From Sipunculus nudus (lineage: Eukaryota > Annelida > Sipuncula > Golfingiida > Sipunculidae), in contig CM049314.1 in the NCBI GenBank assembly GCA_026874595.1, forward strand, positions 3,249,318 through 3,313,317: a stretch of DNA of 64,000 nt, written 5' to 3'. Below are positions 22,255 through 34,929 of the stretch, one piece after another; positions within the stretch are counted from its first letter, which is position 1, and each line of letters starts with the position of its first letter. The notes beneath the pieces are model-generated. The model was not told the origin of the DNA, ran no database searches, and saw nothing but the letters and a program-made list of their open reading frames with translations. The position numbers and the translations under genes were made by a program.

Positions 22255-23570
22255 CGTCAACTTTCCCAGCAGTCTCGCAAATTGTCAGCAACTCTTGCAA
22301 ATTCCCAGCAATCAATCAGGTAACCAGCAATTTTGAATCCTAATACGCAAATTGCTAGCAATTTTGCAACTTTGGAAGCAACTTTGCCATTCGGGAGGGA
22401 AGACCTCTCGTCTCTCATACACGCAATTTGCTGGCAATTTTTCAATTTTGAAGATCTCATAATCCTTCGTTAGAGGAAGCCCCAGCCAAAGTTCTCATAA
22501 TCCTCCCGATAGAGGGAGTCCCAGGCGGCAATGAAATGAAGTGCCCCCGTCTAGCAATTCCGATATTTGCTGGCAATTTTGGAGTGATCTTATTCATCCG
22601 CTAGAGGGAGCTCAGGCTGCAAACAAATGAACCCCCCTCTAACAAGTCCGCAATTTAGCAACTTTGTAGTTCTCTCATTGCTCCGGTAGAGGTAGCCCCG
22701 GCGTCATACACTGAGGGACCCCTGATCTAGCAATTCCGCATATTGGCAGCAATTTTGCAACTTTGAAGTTCTCTTTATCCTCCGATAGGGGGAGCCCTAG
22801 CCAAGATTGAAACGAGAGGCCCCTGTCTACCAATTCCGCAAATTGCCGGCAATTAAGCAACTATGGAGTTATATGAATCATCCAATAGGAGGAACCCCAG
22901 CCGAGATTGTAATGGAGGGCCCCCATCAAGCAATTCCGCAAATTGCCGGCAATTTAGCAACTTTGAAGTTCCCCGATTCCTCCGCTAGAGTGGGCCCCCT
23001 GCGTTCATACACATAGGGGCCTTCGTCTAGTAACTCCGCAAATTGCCGGCAATTTAGCAACTTTGTGGTTCTCTTAATCCTCCGATAGGGGGAGCCCTAG
23101 CCAAGATTGAAACGAGGGGCCCCTGTCTACCAATTCCGCAAATTGCCGGCAATTAAGCAACTATTGAGTTATATGAATCATCCAATAGGAGGAACCCCAG
23201 CCGAGATTGATATGGAGGGCCCCCATCAAGCACTTCCGCAAATTGCCGGCAATTTAGCAACTTTGTAGTTCCCTGATTCCTCCGCTAGAGTGAGCCCCCT
23301 GCGGTCATACACATAGGGGCTTTCGTCTAGCAACTCCGCAAATTGCCGGCAATTTAGCAATTTTGTAGTTCTCTGAATCCTCCGATAGGGGAGGCCCAGA
23401 GGAGATTACACTGAGTGGCCACCGTCTAATAAGCTCGCAAATTGCCGACAATTTAGCGACTTTAGAGTTATATTAATCCTCCGATACGGGAAGCTCCAGC
23501 CCAGATGGAAAGGAAGGGCATTCTTTGAGCAATTCCGCAATTTACCGGACATTCAGTAGAGAGGATATAT
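22255..23570. repeat. 100-bp satellite with 300-bp higher-order repeat
   Basis: The motif CAAYTCCGCAAATTGCCGG recurs at 22731, 22831, 22931, 23031, 23131, 23231, 23331, about 23431 and 23531, exactly 100 bp apart. Units three apart match better than neighbours: 22831 with 23131, 22931 with 23231, 22731 with 23031. This gives a 300-bp higher-order period. Most units carry the perfect 16-nt palindrome AAATTGCCGGCAATTT. Upstream units (22255-22730) are more degenerate and vary in length. Confidence 0.85.
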
Positions 23571-23663
23571 CTCCGGGGTTTCATATATATCTCCTGGGGG
23601 GGGGGGGGGGGAGTCTGAAAATAATCTCTTACACACGTACTCTTCCTTGTCGCTTCGACATTC

Positions 23664-23728
23664 TCACTCCTGTGCTCAGTATAGTCCTGTGCTCAGTATA
23701 TAGTCCCGTGCTCAGTATAGTCCCGTGA
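23664..23728. repeat. Short tandem repeat, unit about 19-21 bp
   Basis: Four copies of a CCCGTGCTCAGTATAGT-type unit, the last one degenerate. Confidence 0.7.
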
Positions 23729-23729
23729 T

Positions 23730-25600
23730 CTCCCAAAACACAAAAACGATCATTTAAATATTGATATGTGGCAAGTTAGGAACGTACATGCGCAGTTCCA
23801 CCATCCGAAAATCAACGTGTTACATACATTTTAATTTATAGACAGTACAGTTTTCTTTTCTTATTTTTTAGGAACTATAAATAATATAGCCCCAAACACG
23901 GGTACCCCACCCATTCATCTTTGACTACGTTATACAGAGACATTTAAGAGAACAGCTAGTAGTCTATTTTGTGAAAGGTGCCTCCGAAATGTCCTCTTTA
24001 GACTGCATATTGAAAACTTTTCAAAATATGGGAAACTCTTGCCGTATACCGGTCATTAACTGTCCAAAACGAACATGGCTTTAGATTTTATACATATAGG
24101 TAATCTAAAACAAACGATATTTCTTATTTTTATAGGCTGCAAGTTAGATAATTCATATATATTCCGCACACACACAAATAAACATACACACACATGTATA
24201 TATACACACACCATAATACCTATCAAATTATGAAATATTATTACATTAATCATTCATTTCCATTATATTATTTTTATAAATTTTCAGATGATACTGTTAG
24301 TATTTTTAATTAAATTATATTTGGCCCATTTTAACAGACGGGACGACGGACGGACGAACGGACGGAAGACGGACAATGGACCACCACTATCGCTCAGATG
24401 ACTTATAGCTAGCTGAGTTAAAAATGCATGATCCTCGTTTAGAGTGTCTACTAACGATTCCTCAGGTTTTCCACTTTATTATTTTCTGTTGAAAGGGTGA
24501 TATTTATTTGACAGCAATTGAAAATAATGTACAGATTTTCTTCTCTGATAAAACAAGGGACCCTTGGTTCACGGCGATCAGCTGATTGTGACAGTTATGA
24601 CTGCATCATCATCGACTTTTTGAAGTTGCAATGGAAATACAATTCTCAGTGCTCAGGAACTAGGGCTCAATGACTTGGGGGGGGGGGGGGGGAGGGAGTT
24701 ACAAAACCTTTGCATATAAATACAGGATACGGAATTAAATTGAATGGTACTTACAGGGACTGGTGGGAGTAACAGCACCTCTGCATATACAGAAAGAATA
24801 AAATTTAATTTTAATTTAATGAATTATTTTGAAATATTTAAAAACAGGCAGAGAGGTGTAAAACAAAACAAGTAATTTTAATATCAATTCTACTGAAACA
24901 GGAAAATCATGAACAAATATTTGCATTATATCCTATTTTTTCTTTTGTTAAGAATTTTTTTTTAAATTTATAAATTTTACTATATATTAACAGTATATAA
25001 TATATATCTGAAGATTTAAACTGATTCACAAATCTAAATTGCATTAACATTTTTACTTAATTTAGTCAGGTAACGTCACATTTTGCACACAGATATATTT
25101 CTTTTTCTAAAAAATTTAATTTTTAAATTTGCAAAGCAATAAATATATGAAATTAACACTCCAGATTTCAAAATTTTCAATTGCACCGTTACTCAATGAA
25201 TTGTTTCATATATTATCAAATTATGCCTACTGATGGGTTAAATTATATTTTGTTTAATTATTTAAAAGGAAATGATTTCTTAAAGATCAGTAAAAGGCAG
25301 TCCTGAAGTGTGAAAATAGGCACCTCCCTCTGATTTATCGGTCTAATAACCCGCGCAAAGCCTGCCGAGCGCGTCCTTTCTTTGTGTTACATCCGGGCAT
25401 CCACACACGTGCAGCCCCTTTAGCAGCGATATTACCAGCAACGTGAAAACGAATCACATCAACAGCCAGCTTTTTTGCGGGAAATTTAAAAGCTATCCAT
25501 AATCTATGTTTATTTACAATACAATCCAAGTATGAAAGCCCCAATATTCATTAGACTTCCAAGAAAGCATCGTTCAGTGAAAACATCATCGACGAATCTG
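23730..25600. other. AT-rich non-coding stretch
   Basis: A (GACG)-rich minisatellite lies at 24337-24374 and a poly-G run at about 24677-24692. A very AT-rich segment spans 24780-25300. A short open frame at 25544-25335 on the minus strand resembles nothing I recognise. Confidence 0.4.
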
Positions 25601-25615
25601 ACCGGGCTGATCAGG

Positions 25616-27867
25616 TCAATGTTCTTTGTTATAGTACAAAACGGTATATATATCTTTGGATAGCCTCTTCGCCAATCTATTCAATCTATTTCTAGCTATC
25701 CCTTCATTATTCTGAAGCCTGGGTAACCAAGCATTGTTCTTCCAAGGTAGAGCGACCTCATAACGCCCCTTGGTGAACACAACCGATTCCTCAAACTTGG
25801 ACAGGACCTTATCATCACTATGTTTCTGTTCCATAGGACTTGTACCCACTGACTCAAGATCCCAAAATTTCTTCAGGGTAGTGTCTGGTATATCAGACAA
25901 ACAAAGCAAAGGGCGAGAAACATCATTAGCCCCATGACTGGGATCTCCACTACTCCATGTCCCAGAGGCCACCCACCCAAAGACAGTACTTGAATTGCAA
26001 GACCCTTAGGAAGTTTAATCACATCTTCCTTCATAAACTTCCAAAAGAAGTCAAGACCAACTAAGATATCTACTGATATCTGTCTATCTTCATCAATCCT
26101 ATCTGCAAATTCAAGGTTACCCAAGGGTTGTAACTTCTCAGGAGGAATACTGTTACGTACGGTACATAGTTGCACATATTGTTTTGACTTCAACAGCATT
26201 AAGGATGCAACAGCATTTGTAAAAATTATGGATTGCAGCAGAAGTGGGCAACTTATCTCCAAAGGCTGCATATGACATTTGCTTGGTAGTAACAAACTCA
26301 GGCCCTACTTTACGCACTATGTCACTTGAAATGTAATAATTATCTGAACCCGTATCAAACATCAGGGTGACTCTAGTAGTACCCTTTGCTCCATGTATTA
26401 AAACACTAGCTGTTTGAAGTACAGTACACAATTTGGTAGTACAACATGATACACTCACATTTGCAACAGAACTTCTGACACTGGTACCACTTGATTCTGA
26501 GGAATTAGTAGTAACATTGCTATTCTGAGCATCTCTTTGTTTAACATTACTGTTACCACCAGTACCGGTACATAGTAACTCATGATGCCTGCCTTTACAT
26601 TTAGCACATCTAAACATGCATCCCTTTGCAATATGGCCTTTGCCCAAACATTTGAAACAAAGTCCTGCACTCTGTTTCTTCTTATGTCGTTCAGGTACTG
26701 GCATTTTCAATATGTCCCAACACTTGTCTGCAGTATGATGCTTCCCATAAAACGCACAACTCCTCACATCAGTCGTAGTGTGCAGTGCCGAGGCTGTAGC
26801 AACACGCACTGGACGCCTCTCCTCTGTAACAGCCTTCACTAAATAACTGTTATTTGCATCTTTAAATGTCTCTGATCTTTCTCTTCGTTCTATTTCTCTC
26901 TTAAGAAATAACAGTAGCCAGTTTAAATCACTCTCTCTCTCTCTGCCTTCCCCTTCTCGGGCCCATTCCATTCTAATGTCCTGTGGGAGGCGAGATAATA
27001 TTACTGGCGTCAGAAATATACCATACGTGGACCCATCAATGCCCCGGGCCTCAAGACTACGAACATGTCCCTGTAGTACGTCTTGTAACCTCCAGAGGGC
27101 AGCAACTCTCGTACCTTGCTTATTCGCTTGCACTGACATGTTAAGCAAGGCCTGTATATGAGAGAATATAATTCTCTCCTTACGTCCATATCTCTCTTTT
27201 AAGAGTTCACATGCAAGCGAGTAATGACCCGCAGTAATAGTTAAACCTTGTATACAAGATTTAACCACCTTCAAGCAGCGATTCAAGATGTGTGAATTTA
27301 CTTACAACTGAAATGTCCGACTGGTCCACAATCGCGGTAAACTTGTCCCAGAAAGTTTGCCACTCTGTATAATCACCACAGAATTCGGGCAATTCTATCT
27401 GCGGCAGCCTCACTGCCTGTGTACTATTACTTTCCCTGGAGACCTCGCTCAGCCTATCGCCCGTATCACTATCAGCACTGTCGGTATGCTCGGTATGCGA
27501 CGTAGACAGTCTAGACAGAAGCTCAGCGGCCCCGATTTTAGGCCTTCGGATTTTCTCCCGAAACTCTGCCGCTTCATCAATGTCCTTATCAAGTTCCTCA
27601 TTATCCAACAAAATCTCGACGTCGGCCTGTGCCGTATCCAAACTCTCTAAACGTCGATCGATCTCAGCGATAGCGTCTGACAATTCAAACTGACTAACCG
27701 CGCCATCCTGTTGCTTGATCAATGTCTCAAGATTTTTCGAGGCTCGAGTGGCCCAGCTCTTGGCGCCCCGTCTCGTTTTCAAGCAATTCTCTAAAGCCAT
27801 GCTCCTTTTCTCTGCCAACTATCTGCCACCGCAAACAGGAAACATTCCCTAAGTCTGGGCACCAAAA
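25616..27867 (-). mobile_element. Truncated BEL/Pao retrotransposon: gag, zinc knuckles, aspartic protease, start of pol
   Basis: Order on the minus strand: gag (27818-27261) with a coiled-coil-like N-terminus and PEFCGDYTEWQTFWDKF, the conserved BEL gag motif; then, in a shifted frame (27286-26153), the rest of gag, a CCHC knuckle CFKCLGKGHIAKGC, a second cysteine cluster CAKCKGRHHELLC, and a protease with DTGS; then two further frames (26295-25873, 25972-25616) with LVGLDFFWKF and FEESVVFTKGRYEVALPW, the linker before reverse transcriptase. The element stops there: reverse transcriptase, RNase H, integrase and 3' LTR are missing. At least three frameshifts show it is dead. Confidence 0.85.
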
Positions 27868-28119
27868 TGTTGAAAACCAAAGACAAGCTCGACACCGTGG
27901 CAGTCACACAAACACAGAGAAAAAAAAGCTGAACAAACTTCCTGTGATGAATTAATTTCATCATCTGTTTATTAATACCTGTAACATACGAGAGCAACAT
28001 AATGTAGTACGGGAATGGTTAATAGATGGCAGCACGTTACCGTGTGCTGAGACGAAACGGAGGGGGGGGGTTAATACAGTGGTATGATAATAACAAAATA
28101 ATACAGTCTGTCCTCAACA
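27868..28119 (-). repeat. 5' LTR of the BEL/Pao element, 252 bp
   Basis: Bounded by TGTTGA...TCAACA inverted ends. On the minus strand it ends just before TTTTGGTGCCCAGACTTAG (27849-27867), which has the position and TGGTGCC core of a BEL-type primer binding site. It contains AATAAA (27967-27972, minus) and a poly-G tract. The partner LTR is absent from the window. Confidence 0.7.
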
Positions 28120-28429
28120 GTTCTAACGACAGTCTAACGTACTCAACTTATGCCTAACGTGTTCTGAGCGTACGCCAACTAATACCATACGTATTACATG
28201 CGTATTTCCAGCGTTTGGGGGTATATATAAAGTTTCACATTTCCGAATCTGTATCAGTTTTTACCACCTTTTATACCCCCCCCCCCCCCGCTGTGTACGC
28301 TCTTTATACGTCAGGCCGACGTTCCGCATACGTTTCTCATACTTCGGAGGTACGCTGATATACGTTACTCACACGTCGGTATACGTCGGTGTGACAGCGC
28401 CAGTACATAGGAATCAGTCCGCGCGGGCC

Positions 28430-28870
28430 TCTACAAACCAGGTACCCCGGTGTTTCATGTGGCTGTTCCATTTATCTTACATCGCGTGCAGTTGGTAACA
28501 TTGTTTCGCCTCTAAATACGGGGTGGCCCTTCCATTAACTGTGCACCACGTACAACTGGTAACATTGGTTCAATCGAAATACGGAGGGTACAGCGTAATT
28601 GACTTCATTATACTTCCTGTTGGTCTTTTAGCTGATTCATCTTAACTCAGCGAATTCAAGGGTTCTCGAAGGCAATTCCATTTACTGTGCATCGCGTAGA
28701 TCTGGTTATATTGGTTCTATCGAAGTACGGGGGGGGGGGGGGGGCTGGTACGTATAATGGCACTGCGTTATTCGTTTTAATGACACTTTCCCTCCGACTT
28801 TTTAATTGATTCAGCTTGACACATGTCTTCAAGAGTCTCTGACCTGGTATAAACTGGCTTGTTACATTTA
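28430..28870. repeat. Degenerate direct repeats
   Basis: A block of about 60 bp starting TTCCATT and ending in AATACGG/AGTACGG occurs at 28466, 28530 and 28676. The segment around GATTCATCTTAACTC (28633) recurs near 28805. Poly-G and poly-C runs interrupt the region. Confidence 0.45.
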
Positions 28871-29149
28871 CTGCCGGGAATATTTCGCTGAATGCACAGC
28901 TCATCTCTGTGGTTCATTAGGTAGAGCTGTATAGGCAATATGTGTAGGATAAATCCATGAATAAAATATATCTGTATTCTGATTTTGCTTTCAGTTGGCA
29001 TCTGCCATTATTCTTAACATTTTGCCAAAAAAATTATAATGAATATGTCAGCTTGAAAAAAAAAAAAACATTGAAGCCGACTTCTTTCAGTATGTATTGT
29101 TACGGAACCTAATATAAACAGATCACGTATGCCTGATGAACATAAATTC

Positions 29150-29876
29150 TGTTACGGGGATAAAAAAATTTAGATTCTGTAACACTAGGCAGCGTGAAAT
29201 GTCTCGGGGAATGAATAAAAAAGTCAGTGGTTCTTTGTTAACAAATAACTTTAATTTATTCTTAAAACAATCCTAACACTTCAATACACCAAATCAATAC
29301 AATTATACAGTAAAACAGCGGTATAACAACAAATCAATACGATCACATAGAAAAATGATGTGCACAGTTCCTGGATACCAACATCGTCACAACGATAAGT
29401 TCTTTAAATGTATACTCTCGGAGAATGAGAGTCTAGTGTAAAGCTCTTGTAACAATCCAGAAAGTTAACTGAGGTCCAAAAGAGTCTGAAGAAAATCTAT
29501 AATTGCCGCACACGTCGGATAAGGTCCCACAAACCGACACACACGCTTCTGCGCCCGCTGGAATCTTCTCTGTTCTCTCTGCCCTCGGTTCTAAAACACA
29601 GCCCCTTTATATACTCTTCATCCCAAGCCGAGAATTTTCCACTTCTAGAACATTCGAAGAATACTACATAAAACACGGTAAGCACGCGTCACAGGAATTC
29701 TCTAGAAAAACATCGCCGTGTGTATCTCCTCATACCAAGGTCATCACGTGACCCACGACCAGGCGTGAAAGCCCAAGGCTAACATGACAACGAGAGTTCA
29801 ACCAGTACGGATAAAACATAGAATATAACAAACGGCCCGGCGAGGGTGTCACACAATAAAAAGAGCACCTGTAACA
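29150..29876 (-). repeat. 3' LTR of the Ty3-family element
   Basis: On the minus strand it starts TGTTACAGG immediately after a polypurine tract AGGAGGGGGAG (29877-29887). It contains a TATA box TATATAAAG (29605-29613) and AATAAA near 29255, and ends CCCGTAACA at 29150. An alternative end at 29098 (TTCCGTAACA) would make it 779 bp. No matching 5' LTR is seen in the window. Confidence 0.7.
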
Positions 29877-32800
29877 CTCCCCCTCCTGTAAGAAAAAAAG
29901 AATTTTTTCACAGAAAACTTTCTTTTTGCGATCACAATCACTAAATTTTACAACATCTCAATATCATCTTATTTACAACCAACATTGCATAAACATCTTG
30001 TTTACAACATTTCATAAACATCTTGATAAGCAATCAGCAAGTACATTGTCTTTCTCTTTAATGTGTATGATATCAAGATTGTAATCCTGTGAGAACAAAC
30101 TCCATCTCAACAATCTTTGATTTTTACACTTCAACTGGTTCATGAACGTGAGGGGATTGTGATCACTGAAAACAATGATAGGCCTCACTGATGAAGTAAC
30201 AAACTTCAAAATGTTGCAACGCCAAAATCAAAGCCAAACATTCTTTTTCAATAGTGGAGTAGGTTTTCTGGTTTGCATAAAACCTTCTTGAGAAATAACA
30301 AATTGGATGATCTATGCCATCATTGCCTACTTCTAACAGCACAGCACCAGCAGCAGTATCAGTAGCATCTACAGCTTATTTAATAGGTACAGAAAAGTCT
30401 GGAGCTGCTAAAACTGGTAAACTTTGCAGATTTGCTTTCAAATTCTGAAATGCATTTTCACACTTAACATTCCATACAAATTTTTGTTTCTTCTTTAACA
30501 AATTAGTCAAAGGTTCAGCTACAGCAGCAAACTTTGGACAAAACTTCCTGTAGTATCCAACCATACCTAGAAAACGCATTATTTCCTTTTTGTTTTCTGG
30601 TCTAGGAAATACAGAAATAGCACTTATCATAGCATCAACAGGTTTTACCTGACCCTGCCCTACAATATGACCCAAAAATGTTACTTATGCATGACAAAAC
30701 TTAAATTTTACAAAGTTGACGGTCAGACGTGCTTCACTGAGTCTTTCGAAGAGGTCGCGAGGAATTTGCAGATGTTTCTCCCAGGTGTCGCTGTACACGA
30801 TTAGGTCATCAATATATGCGTCACAGCCCTGAATGTCCTTGACAACCATATGGATGAGGCGCTGGAATGTGGCTGGCGAGTTCTTCATGCCTAACGGCAT
30901 AACTTTATACTGGTACAGTCCTTGCGGGGTCACAAATGCGGACACTTCTTTCGCTCGTCTGTCAGCGGAACTTGCCAGAATCCTTTTAGCAAGTCAAACT
31001 TGGAGACATATCTGGAGCTACCGACTCTATCAATACAATCATTGATCCTCGGAATCGGGAACGTGTCAGTCTTGGCGAGATAATCTGTGCACATACGGTA
31101 ACTCCCAACAGGTTTTGGCACAAGAATACATGGTGAACTCAAGTTACTGTTACTAGGTTCAATTAAATCATTGTCCAGCTAATATTGAATCTCATCCTGT
31201 AGATACCTTTGCTTTTCTGGATTCAGTCTGTATGGATGTTGCTTGACTGCGCTTGCCTCACCAACATCGACGTCATGGCACACATGCTAGTTCGCGTTGG
31301 AATGTCACTAAACAAATGTTCATAATGCCGCAGCAGGTTCTTGAGGTCTTGTTGTTGTCGTGCGGTAAGGGGTGACAGTTTGGCATCCTGGTTGTTAAGC
31401 ACGTCTGAGATTGTTAATGGTACTGTACCACACTGAATGTCAACATCACACTTACAATCAGTATCTACTTTAACTGGGTCAGGGTCCGTTTTTACACAAT
31501 TAAGAGCAGTAACATTTTGTACAACATCTGATGTGCCGTTTCTATCATAATACGGTGTCAACTTGTTAACATGGCACAGTTGTATCTGCTTATGTATATT
31601 TGGTGTCAACAGTATGTAATTTAAATCACTGACTTTCATGTCAACAATGTAAGGACCAAATACCTAGCTTGCAGAGGTCTACCAGGAATAGGAACTCAGG
31701 CAAGGACCTTTTCACCAGGCTCAAACGTCCTGCTTACAGTGTATTTGTCATACCTTGTTTTCATTTTACTTTCTGCAGATTTTAGATTTGACTTTGCAAT
31801 CTCACAAGCATTGTGTAGTTTACTGCGAAAGTCTGAAACATAATGCTGTAAGAGAATCAGGATATTCACACAAGAATTTTTCTTTAAGCAGTTTCAATGG
31901 ACCTCGAACGGAGTGTCCAAAAACTAGTTCAAATGGACTGAAACCCAAGGATTCTTGAAAGGATTCTCTGACAGCAAACAACAATAGGTGGATTCCTTCA
32001 TCCCAGTCTTTCTGTGTATCATAGCAATAAGTCCTGATCATGTTTTTTTTTAATGTCTGGTGAAAACGCTCGAGGGCGCCCTGACTTTCAGGATGGTATG
32101 GCGAAGAGCTGTACTGTTTTATACCTAGCTCAAGCATAACTTGTTGGAATAAGTCAGACATAAAATTAGACCCTTGGACAGACTTGACGGATTTTGCTAA
32201 TCCAAAAGTTGTAAAAAACGTGGTCAGATCTTTGACAAACTTTCGGCATTAATTTTGCGCAATGGTATTGTCTCAGGGAACCTGGTGGATACGCACATAA
32301 TTGTCAGCAAGTATTCTTGTCCAGACTTTGTTTTGGGCAGTGGTCCAACATAATCAACAATAATCCTACTGAAGGTTCTTCGAAAGCAGGAATAGGCCTG
32401 AATTGGGCCTTAGGAGAAATTCTGACTTTCCAGATCAGTGTCCTGATCAAGTGACGGCTTTTCTGTAACTATTGGTACAGGGTGTACTTTATCACCTGCA
32501 ACATCATTGTGTCTTTCTCTGAACGGTGACCAAACCGAACGGATAACCCCTTTTTCGCTACAAAACATTAAACAATGTACAGATTCGCTTGTTGATAGAT
32601 TACTCAGACATCAATTTGCGGTATCTCAACGAAATACTCATTTGAAATACTCTCGCAAGAGTCATAAAAGGACTTAGTCTTATTTAGAGAATACTCCTCG
32701 CATGAGTATTTAAATGACCGAGCCTTATTTAATTCCTCGCATGAATCAACTGAGGTTTTTACCCCGCAAGCTACGGATTCTTCTTTGGATCCAGACGGCA

Positions 32801-32925
32801 CTTACGCCTCCATGGGATCAAAATCTTTATTGGAGTCAATAAAGGAGTTGATTCCATCAGTCAGATATTAGATGACCTTCCTTCTTGCAGTAATTACAGA
32901 TTTTCTTTGAACATAACTTATCTTT
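29877..32925 (-). mobile_element. Ty3-family retrotransposon with integrase upstream of reverse transcriptase (Gmr1-like order), degenerate
   Basis: Reading 5' to 3' on the minus strand: gag zinc-knuckle remnant CNYCKKEGH (about 32900; the last Cys codon has become TGA); integrase core (about 32400-31820, with YHPESQGALERFHQTLK and FSPFELVFGH); integrase GPY-type C-terminus FGPYIVD followed in the same frame by the pre-RT linker NLLRHYEHLFSD (31639-31223); RT fingers CILVPKPVGSYRMCTDY and FDLLKGFWQVPL; palm with YIDD (30945-30685); connection LGMVGYYRKFCPKF (30675-30376); RNase H SDHNPLTFMNQLK and DCLSR (30209-30012). Then the polypurine tract and LTR. Protease and the integrase zinc finger are missing, and stops or frameshifts separate the segments. 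Confidence 0.85.
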
Positions 32926-32929
32926 GTTG

Positions 32930-33880
32930 GACTTAGACACAGTGGACGTGGACTGACATATAGCAATGGACTTTGCTGAACACCTACAATTTTTTTGGTT
33001 TTTCTGCACTTCTGCACATAGCTAAAATTGATAAATCAGTATCTGCCTAAAATGTTGCAAATGCATGAATCATCCATGTGTTTCTCATACAAAAGACTGG
33101 TGGAGCCACCTATAATCATTTTTGGATTGTGTACAACCAGGCCAGTATTTCAGGAGTGATGTTTGTGTAAGTTGCGTCTGTACTTGGGTTCAACATGTTT
33201 AGTACTTGCTTTGTTCATGCATATGTTACACATGTATTTGAAAAATGATCAAGTACTCTTTAAATAACAGTCATGCAGGGTTCATGGAAGCATTATACCT
33301 CATGTATATCCCGTTACACAGATTCACATGAGGCCTGTAGGCCTCTGTATTAGTTTTCACACATGTTGTATCTAATTTTTAGCTCGTTAAATGACAGCAA
33401 TCGCATCCGTTTCTCAGCTATTGTTTAATCAAGTATCCTTAAACTTCGTTGACCATGACTAGCTTTATAAGCTCTGTAAGGCTAGTGACAACATAAGATT
33501 TAAGCTCAGCTGGCTTTCAGACCCTCGTGTCCTTGCAAACCGATTTGCAGATAATTTTACAAATAATATTAGGAAAATACGCTCTAGCTTAAATAATTCC
33601 AAGGATAATGTCTGAGTTAATTTTTCTCTCGGCCTTTAGCTTCACAAAAAAAAAAGGTTTGGAAGATTATTCTATCAACTGCTCCAAAGTCATGCTGTCT
33701 CGACCCAGTGCCAACCTCGAAGCTAAAGAATTGTCTAACAATGTTTTTTTTTCCAGTTATTACAAAGATTGTCTAACTTTAATTGCATGAGAGTTATGCC
33801 CCATCTTAACTCAAGGAAGCCCTTGTTATTCTTCTATTGAAAAAGTTTTGATTGTGAAGTGTTAAACAATTTCCTATCAA
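32930..33880. other. Unassigned sequence 5' of the Ty3-family element
   Basis: No LTR matching 29150-29876 and no coding domain was found. It may be deleted or diverged gag and leader sequence, or unrelated DNA. Confidence 0.4.
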
Positions 33881-33929
33881 TATTAAACTTGAATTATATA
33901 TCAAAACTGGTACAGTGTGTGGTAGCCAT

Positions 33930-34130
33930 GGCTTTGACGGCCCATGCACGACCAGGACGCCCTGTCAATCCTCTAAAATGTAGAGTACCGCAGGGGTCTG
34001 TTCTATGTACAATTCTTTTCCCCTGTTACTCTGTACCGCATGCTATCATCAGAATACATAACGTTAGCTAGATATTTTGCGATGATATACATTTATACAT
34101 GACGTTCAGTCCTTCTACCAATGGCAAAAA
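33930..34130 (+). mobile_element. LINE reverse transcriptase scrap
   Basis: The plus strand encodes CRVPQGSVLCTILF, the conserved RT motif before the catalytic site. After a frameshift comes CDDIHLYM, a degenerate form of the ADD active-site block. Only about 200 bp remain. Confidence 0.65.
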
Positions 34131-34929
34131 CTCATTTGCGGCTAAAAACACATGATTGAAGAACGTTACGAAATAAATCGTGTCGTTTTGTTTAATTATG
34201 TTTTATTTTTATTTCTCGGGTTTCCTCTATCTTTGCATGTGTTCCAGGTAGGCAAGGGTTGCAGGCCAGCGTCATTGTGTCATCAGACAATTGGTAAATT
34301 CAGAGCGGTCACCGAGTGCGCCGCTGTCAGGTATGCCATTGTAGTAGGAGCACAGTTCCCAGCCTATTTAGTATTCAGCGCGCTTATGAACAGAGGAATT
34401 GTAGCAAAGCAGTCCTAAGTTTGTATTAGACTCAGGGGTAGAAGTGTATTCAAGAAGGCCGCATACTAAATGTGGGCAGGAAGCCCTCGGTCTTCGGTGT
34501 CCTCGAGCGAGCCAGCCTTCAGTCAGGATCCAATGCCGCCATCGGGGTCCAGTGCCGCCAGTTGGAGTCTAGAATTCCATAATAAAGAACGGGAGGCTCG
34601 CGGACGAGGATGAGTTAGACTTAGATAGGTTGGGGGTCGCGTAGCGTAAGCAAGCAGTAGATGAGGCTGAAGATTTTCAGTTTCGGGCAGTAAAGTTGCT
34701 GCCTTTTGATGAATGATCAAAAGGATCGATGTACATCTCCAGAGAATTGTTGGATAGGTGTCCGTGGGATAGGTGGCCATTCCATCTCAGTACTTAAAAG
34801 GCAGAGCCCTGGGTATTTTTTGTTCTTGTCTGCCCTATTGAAGGTCTATAGGATGAGAGAGCATGAATACTGCGGATCATTTAGGTGGAGTATTTCCGAG
34901 TGTGGCGACACGTCTATTTAGTTTACAAT

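Noticed and set aside
22255-23570. CRISPR-like array
   Set aside because: The units are 100-bp repeats without unique spacers, in a eukaryotic context. It is a satellite.
25335-25544. 69-codon minus-strand open frame near the BEL element
   Set aside because: It matches no BEL domain or other family I recognise and lies past the truncation point. Probably chance.
29877-32161. Integrase and RT belonging to two adjacent Ty3 elements
   Set aside because: One continuous frame (31639-31223) holds both the integrase C-terminus and the pre-RT linker, which favours a single element with integrase first.
34152-34418. 88-codon open frame on the plus strand
   Set aside because: No recognisable domain. 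It lies among degenerate retroelement pieces and is most likely fortuitous.
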